This document shows positions 6,425-9,368 of a DNA stretch of 9,368 bases, piece after piece (the stretch's first letter is position 1; every line of letters begins with the position of its first letter). Under the pieces are notes generated by a model, which saw only the letters and a list, made by a program, of their open reading frames with translations, had not been told where the DNA came from and did no database searches. The position numbers were made by a program, and so were the translations under genes. Location: NCBI GenBank assembly GCA_029260415.1, contig JAJDDH010000369.1, positions 1 to 9,368 of the forward strand, in the 5' to 3' direction. Source of the stretch: Phycisphaerales bacterium (GTDB lineage Bacteria; Planctomycetota; Phycisphaerae; Phycisphaerales; UBA1924).

Positions 6425-6434
6425 GAGGCGCCTC
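6425..6434. promoter_or_regulatory. Palindrome GAGGCGCCTC at the ftsH ribosome binding site
   Basis: A perfect 10-bp palindrome ends 4 nt before the ftsH ATG on the minus strand. Its first half, GAGG, is the only Shine-Dalgarno candidate, 10 nt from the ATG. Its second half is complementary to that site, so the mRNA could hide it, or a protein could bind the DNA. Neither role is shown by sequence alone. Confidence 0.3.
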
Positions 6435-6605
6435 GCTTGGGGTTCCGTGTCCGTACGGGTCACCCGAGGGTGGTGTTCATTCCTTTAGGTCCATCGTGCG
6501 GGGCGCTGCCGCCCTGAAACGCTAGGGAGGCGCCGGCTGAACTTCGAGGATTCTCCCCGCAGCGGATCCGGAACAGCCCTGAGAGCGTGAGGACCGAGAA
6601 CGATC

Positions 6606-6617
6606 GGGGCGAACCCC
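6606..6617 (-). terminator. Short GGGG-TTCG-CCCC hairpin after lptE
   Basis: On the minus strand the lptE stop is followed at once by GGGGTTCGCCCC, a 4-bp GC stem with a 4-nt loop, then GATCGTTCTC with few T residues. It is a weak terminator at best, so transcription could run on into ftsH. Confidence 0.3.
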
Positions 6618-7148
6618 CTACCAGTCCGCCCGCAGCTCCGCGACGATGTCCCTCGCCAGCTCTCGGATCGCCTGTCGCTGGGCGATCTCGCGGCGCTCGC
6701 CCGTGCCTCGGGCGGGGGCGTACGTTCCCGTCGCCGCGAACGAGCGCCGAGACACCAGCACCTCGCCCGACCGGTTGTCGCGCCAGGTGAAGTCCACGCT
6801 CAGCGTCAGCGCGTTCTCCTGCACCAGCCCCACGCCGGGCGTGTTGGACAGGTTGGTGACCGATTCGGAGGCCAGCACCCCGTCGAGCGTCGTGTCCGCC
6901 CGGTCGGGCGCGACAACCACCCAGGGCGTGCTGCGCTGGATCTCGGAGATGATCGCCTCGGTCAGGTCGAACTCGACGCCCGTCGCGAAGGTCGTGTTGT
7001 CGAACATCGGCACCGCGATGGTCCGCACGTCGTCCGAGTGGGTCCACCCGAAGGCGTACCCCTGGCTCGGGTTGGACGCGCACCCGAACGCCAGGGCGGC
7101 GCTGAGCACCGCCAGCATCACGCCCAGGCTCCGCGTCGCTGCGATCAC
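6618..7148 (-). CDS. lptE: LptE family LPS-assembly lipoprotein
   Basis: LptE is the outer-membrane lipoprotein that plugs LptD and helps place lipopolysaccharide in the outer leaflet. The 176-residue product has a signal peptide ending in A-L-A-F-G-C, with Cys23 the probable lipidated residue; Phe at -2 is unusual for a lipobox. Ala24 at +2 agrees with outer-membrane sorting. The core DVRTIAVPMFDNTTF (40-54) followed by EFDLTEAIISEI (59-70) and RADTTLDG (83-90) is the typical LptE pattern in distant diderms. A charged helix closes the protein (about 150-176). The GTG start at 7146-7148 overlaps the stop of the bamD-like gene as GTGA, and GAGGAG lies 5 nt upstream, so translation is probably coupled. 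LptD is not in the window. Assignment rests on pattern and context because the family diverges strongly. Confidence 0.75.
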   Translation of the reverse strand: MIAATRSLGVMLAVLSAALAFGCASNPSQGYAFGWTHSDDVRTIAVPMFDNTTFATGVEFDLTEAIISEIQRSTPWVVVAPDRADTTLDGVLASESVTNLSNTPGVGLVQENALTLSVDFTWRDNRSGEVLVSRRSFAATGTYAPARGTGERREIAQRQAIRELARDIVAELRADW

Positions 7149-8281
7149 GGCAGCTCCTCGATCGGAATCACATCGGGCGAGCCGGTGTCCCCCGGAGCAT
7201 CCTGCGGCTCGGGGACGGGATCGGGCGCCGGGGCGGGTGCGACAACGGTCTCAGCGCGCGGCACCGGGCGGGTGACGGCGCTGGGCGCCGGCGCGAGTTC
7301 ATCCTCGGGCGCCTCCATCCAGCCCTTGTCGATCATCAGGTCGATCGCGTCGCTGGCCGCGGCGCTGGTCGGGTGGCGCTTGAGCAGGCGCCGCAGCGTG
7401 AACCTGGCGCTCGCCTCGTCGCCCTGCTTCAGGTACCAGTTGGCGGTGGTGAGCAGCTGCTGGGCGCCCGACTCGTCGATGCGGACGAGCATGCCCGCGG
7501 TGATGCCCTCGCGCTGGGCCGTGCCCGGGCGCCTGCGGATGAAGTCCTCGATCAGCAGCCTGGCCTCGACGAGGCCCGCCGAGTCGTACTTGGGCCCCTT
7601 GAACCGGCTGACGTTCGCCTTGATCTGGCGCAGCTCCGCGTACTCGCGGTGCTCCGAGTCCGGGTAGTTGGCGACGAAGATCTCGTACATCTCGCTGGCG
7701 AGCTTCATCTCCCGCCTTCGGTAGTAGTGGTCCGCCAGATCCAGCGCCGCCTTCTCACTCAGCAGCGAGCCGGGCGTGCGCTCCTGCACGCGGATGAGCA
7801 GCTCCTCGCCCGTCGGGCGGGCGTTCTCGACGCGCATGCCCAGGAACTTGCGACGCAGCCCGTTGATGTAGCGGACGCCGATGTCGTACTCCCGCTGCAC
7901 CGCCTTGGGGAACGAGTCGCTGGCGGAGAAGTCGCGGATGACCGTCTCGTAATCGAACAGGGCCTTGTACTCGTCGTCGCTGGCGACCCGGGCGTCGCCC
8001 CGCAGCAGGTAGGCCTCCGCCAGGTACGGGTTCTGCGTCCGCTTGTTGGCCTCGAGCCACGGGCTCAGGATCTTGAGCGCCTTGCCCGGCTGCTCAGCCG
8101 CCAGGTGGCGCCTCGCCTCACCCATCGTCCACGCGTCGGTCCCGGGCTCGGGCGCCTGGGTCTGCACCCAGCCCGTGTCGTCATCGAGCTGGAACTCGCG
8201 GGACTGGGCCAGGGCCGGGGCGCTCGTCGCCAGCAGCGCGAGCGCGGCCGCGCCGATCCGATGTGGGGTGTGTCGCATCAT
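7145..8281 (-). CDS. BamD-like tetratricopeptide protein, exported
   Basis: The 378-residue product has a signal peptide with A-P-A-L-A just before Gln26 and a helical-repeat region (about 49-311) that resembles BamD, the TPR lipoprotein of the outer-membrane protein assembly machine. Examples are NPYLAEAYLLRGDARVASD, KAALDLADHYYRRREMKLAS followed by FVANYPDSEHREYAELRQ, and a later LLKRHPTSAAASDA. The tail (about 321-378) is Pro/Ala-rich and acidic. There is no cysteine at all, so it cannot be a lipoprotein like E. coli BamD and would be periplasmic or bound through partners. Two ATGs are adjacent (8279-8281 and 8276-8278); I took the first, 8 nt after a TATTCT box. The frame is open further upstream, but those residues overlap lysR and look random. 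Its 3' end overlaps lptE, making an envelope-biogenesis operon. A generic TPR protein remains possible. Confidence 0.7.
   Translation of the reverse strand: MMRHTPHRIGAAALALLATSAPALAQSREFQLDDDTGWVQTQAPEPGTDAWTMGEARRHLAAEQPGKALKILSPWLEANKRTQNPYLAEAYLLRGDARVASDDEYKALFDYETVIRDFSASDSFPKAVQREYDIGVRYINGLRRKFLGMRVENARPTGEELLIRVQERTPGSLLSEKAALDLADHYYRRREMKLASEMYEIFVANYPDSEHREYAELRQIKANVSRFKGPKYDSAGLVEARLLIEDFIRRRPGTAQREGITAGMLVRIDESGAQQLLTTANWYLKQGDEASARFTLRRLLKRHPTSAAASDAIDLMIDKGWMEAPEDELAPAPSAVTRPVPRAETVVAPAPAPDPVPEPQDAPGDTGSPDVIPIEELP
7154..7159 (-). promoter_or_regulatory. Shine-Dalgarno GAGGAG of lptE
   Basis: GAGGAG lies inside the last codons of the bamD-like gene (two Glu codons), 5 nt before the GTG start of lptE. 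Together with the GTGA overlap it supports the chosen start and coupled translation. Confidence 0.75.
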
Positions 8282-8289
8282 CTGAGGAG

Positions 8290-8295
8290 AGAATA
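8290..8295 (-). promoter_or_regulatory. -10-like box TATTCT of the bamD-like/lptE operon
   Basis: TATTCT on the minus strand ends 8 nt before the first ATG of the bamD-like gene. The gap CTCCTCAG holds no Shine-Dalgarno sequence. It is the best -10 match in the window (5 of 6 to TATAAT). Confidence 0.55.
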
Positions 8296-8308
8296 GCGGG
8301 CTCCCCGC
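8296..8308. promoter_or_regulatory. Dyad GCGGG-CTC-CCCGC between divergent promoters
   Basis: The 5-3-5 perfect inverted repeat lies between the minus-strand -10 box of the bamD-like gene (8290-8295) and the plus-strand -10 box of lysR (8316-8321). LysR-type regulators often bind such dyads in the gap between their own gene and a divergent target, but the usual T-N11-A core is not evident here. Confidence 0.35.
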
Positions 8309-8315
8309 GCCCCGG

Positions 8316-8321
8316 TACCCT
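8316..8321 (+). promoter_or_regulatory. -10-like box TACCCT of lysR
   Basis: TACCCT ends 6 nt before the lysR ATG, with only GCCCCC between, so there is no Shine-Dalgarno sequence and the mRNA may be leaderless. The -35 regions of this and the opposing promoter would overlap each other's -10 boxes. Confidence 0.5.
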
Positions 8322-8327
8322 GCCCCC

Positions 8328-9242
8328 ATGGAGCTCACCCCCCTCCGCCAGTTCATCGCCATCTGCGAGCACGGGCACATCACCCGTGCCGCGGAGGCTC
8401 TGGGCGTGACCCAGCCCGCGCTCAGCGCCATGCTCAAAAAACTCGAATCCGAGGTGGACGCCGAGCTGCTCCACCGCACCGGGCGGGGCGTGGAGCCCAC
8501 CGACGCTGGCCAAGCCTTCCTCGAGCACGCCCGGGGGGCGGTCCGCCAGGCGGAGGACGCCGTCACGGCTGTCCGCGAGCTCGTCGGGCTGGAGCACGGG
8601 TCCATCCGCGTCGGTGGAGGCGCGACCGCCGTGGGCTACGTCCTGCCCCGCGTCATCTCCCGCGTCCACAAGGACCTGCCCGGACTCCGCTTCCTCATCA
8701 AGGAAGGCGGCTCGGGCAGCGTCGCCCAGGGCGTCCTCGCGGGCGAGCACGACCTGGGCATCGTCACCGAGCCCGTCACCCTGCCCGGTTCCTCCGACCT
8801 CATGCGCGTCGCCACCTTCAGCGACGAGCTGCGCCTGATCGTGCCCCGCGGGCACGCGCTCGAGGGGCGACGCAGCTTCCGCTGGAACGACCTCGACGCC
8901 CAGCCCGTCGTCGCCTTCGAGGCGGGCAGCGCCGTCCGCACGCTCATCGACAGCGCCGCCGGCTCGCACGGCGTCGCGCTCGACATCGTCATGGAGCTGC
9001 GCTCCATCGAGTCGATCGTCCAGATGGTCCGCGCCGAGATCGGCATCGGGTTCGTCTCCCGCTTCGCCCTCGAGGCCGACCCGAAGCTGGGCGCGGGCCT
9101 CCGCTGCGCCGACGCCAAGCTCACGCGCGAGCTCTCGGTCGTGCGGAGGCGTGACCGCATCCCCTCGCACGCCGCCGCGGCCTTCGAGCGCGCCCTCCTC
9201 GCGACCCTCCGCGAGAAGCCCAGCCGGCGCGCCACCCGCTAG
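8328..9242 (+). CDS. LysR family transcriptional regulator
   Basis: The 304-residue product has normal LysR length and layout. Residues 2-61 form the winged helix-turn-helix, with ITRAAEALGVTQPALSAMLK (18-37) as the DNA-binding helices followed by the typical LESEVDAELLHRTGRGVEPTDAG wing split over 39-61. A linker helix leads to the periplasmic-binding-protein-like effector domain from about residue 90 to 295, with the usual GSIRVGGG start, a GVLAGEHDLGIV strand and a GIGFVSR segment. The effector and targets cannot be told from sequence. It starts 46 bp from the divergent bamD-like gene, the classical placement for a LysR protein that controls its neighbour and itself, so bamD-lptE is the first candidate target; this is inference from position. 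Its stop is 3 bp from that of the partial gene at the right edge. Confidence 0.92.
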   Translation: MELTPLRQFIAICEHGHITRAAEALGVTQPALSAMLKKLESEVDAELLHRTGRGVEPTDAGQAFLEHARGAVRQAEDAVTAVRELVGLEHGSIRVGGGATAVGYVLPRVISRVHKDLPGLRFLIKEGGSGSVAQGVLAGEHDLGIVTEPVTLPGSSDLMRVATFSDELRLIVPRGHALEGRRSFRWNDLDAQPVVAFEAGSAVRTLIDSAAGSHGVALDIVMELRSIESIVQMVRAEIGIGFVSRFALEADPKLGAGLRCADAKLTRELSVVRRRDRIPSHAAAAFERALLATLREKPSRRATR

Positions 9243-9245
9243 TGC

Positions 9246-9368
9246 CTACGGGCAGCCCGAGGCGAACGCGCTCAGGAACGCCAGGATGTCGTCGAAGTCG
9301 AGCACTCCGAACGCGGGCGCGATGTCCGCGATCGGCTGCGACGTGTTGAAGGCCGTGAGGAACGCGAG
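9246..9368 (-). CDS. 3' end of a second dockerin-tailed secreted protein
   Basis: Read on the minus strand, the window edge enters in frame and gives 40 residues to a TAG stop at 9246-9248. They comprise the end of one 28-residue dockerin-like unit (LAFLTAFNTSQP) and one full unit with ADIAPAFGVLDFDDILAFLS followed by a Gly-Cys-Pro end. This is the same tail as on the sulfotransferase-like gene at 2875-4266, so the missing part is probably an exported protein. The catalytic or structural domain lies outside the window, so its function is unknown. The gene converges on lysR with 3 bp between stop codons. Confidence 0.88.
   Translation of the reverse strand, partial: LAFLTAFNTSQPIADIAPAFGVLDFDDILAFLSAFASGCP

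Larger units (their letters stand above)
6421..6617 (-). other. ftsH upstream region, no gene seen
   Basis: This 197-bp gap between lptE and ftsH has only tiny open frames. The best -10 guess on the minus strand is TAGCGT (about 6522-6527), with a 3-of-6 match to a -35 at 17-bp spacing, so the ftsH promoter stays unassigned. A short hairpin follows lptE directly and a palindrome abuts the ftsH start. No inverted repeat of the HrcA type (CIRCE) was seen. Confidence 0.4.

Noticed and set aside
6460..6500. Tiny frames upstream of ftsH (for example MNTTLG) as a leader peptide
   Set aside because: AAAGGA directly abuts the ATG with no spacer, the frame has six codons, and nothing suggests attenuation.
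6371..6571. CGGATCCGG present at 6371-6379 and 6563-6571
   Set aside because: A 9-bp match, one copy inside the ftsH coding region; chance is sufficient explanation.
7373..9170. Antisense open frames over the bamD-like gene and over lysR
   Set aside because: Both are composition-driven shadows of genes with recognisable domains.
4150..9278. 15-bp inverted match TTCCTGAGCGCGTTC between the two dockerin tails (4150-4164 and 9264-9278)
   Set aside because: It encodes the conserved F-L-S-A-F stretch with the same preferred codons, so it reflects protein conservation rather than a recombination repeat.
1..9368. Search for CRISPR arrays, tRNA or rRNA genes, insertion sequences, attachment sites, toxin-antitoxin or defence genes
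   Set aside because: None seen by eye. The genes are chromosomal core or secreted-protein genes and there is no evident change in composition suggesting recent transfer.

Overview
The window looks like chromosomal sequence from a high-GC planctomycete, most likely of the Phycisphaerae group. The main clue is the C-terminal dockerin-type tail on two genes: tandem 28-residue units with a D-L-A-x-P / D-F-S-D-V / A-F-L-S-A-F pattern that end in Gly-Cys-Pro. To my knowledge this tail is typical of secreted proteins in that group. A BamD-like/LptE pair fits a diderm envelope with lipopolysaccharide. Third codon positions are almost all G or C, so long antisense open frames are common and were discounted.

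Layout, left to right. (1) 1-130, minus: 5' end of an unrecognised protein that runs off the left edge. (2) 131-405: a GC-rich divergent intergenic region with a cluster of dyads, ending in a -10-like box just before rmuC. (3) 406-1890, plus: rmuC-family protein. (4) 1894-2718, minus: FkbM-family methyltransferase, tail to tail with rmuC across 3 bp. (5) 2719-2874: divergent promoter region with a perfect 12-bp palindrome. (6) 2875-4266, plus: secreted aryl-sulfate sulfotransferase-like beta-propeller with a dockerin-type tail. (7) 4296-4326: strong hairpin between convergent genes. (8) 4354-6420, minus: ftsH. (9) 6618-7148 and 7145-8281, minus: lptE-like and bamD-like genes overlapping by 4 bp, transcribed bamD then lptE, with ftsH 197 bp further on. 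(10) 8328-9242, plus: LysR-type regulator, divergent from the bamD-like gene across 46 bp. (11) 9246-9368, minus: 3' end of a second dockerin-tailed gene, tail to tail with lysR across 3 bp.

The genes are mostly housekeeping and envelope functions: membrane protein quality control (FtsH), outer-membrane protein and LPS assembly (BamD-like, LptE), DNA maintenance (RmuC), and secreted dockerin-tailed proteins. I see no defence island, mobile element, CRISPR array or RNA gene.

The most interesting pattern is in how the genes start. Four genes (rmuC, fkbM, bamD-like, lysR) have a TAnnnT box ending 6-8 nt before the start codon and no Shine-Dalgarno sequence, which suggests leaderless mRNAs. The sulfotransferase-like gene and lptE have clear Shine-Dalgarno sequences and ftsH has a possible one. 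The second point of interest is the degenerate dockerin-type tail, whose calcium ligands appear to be missing.
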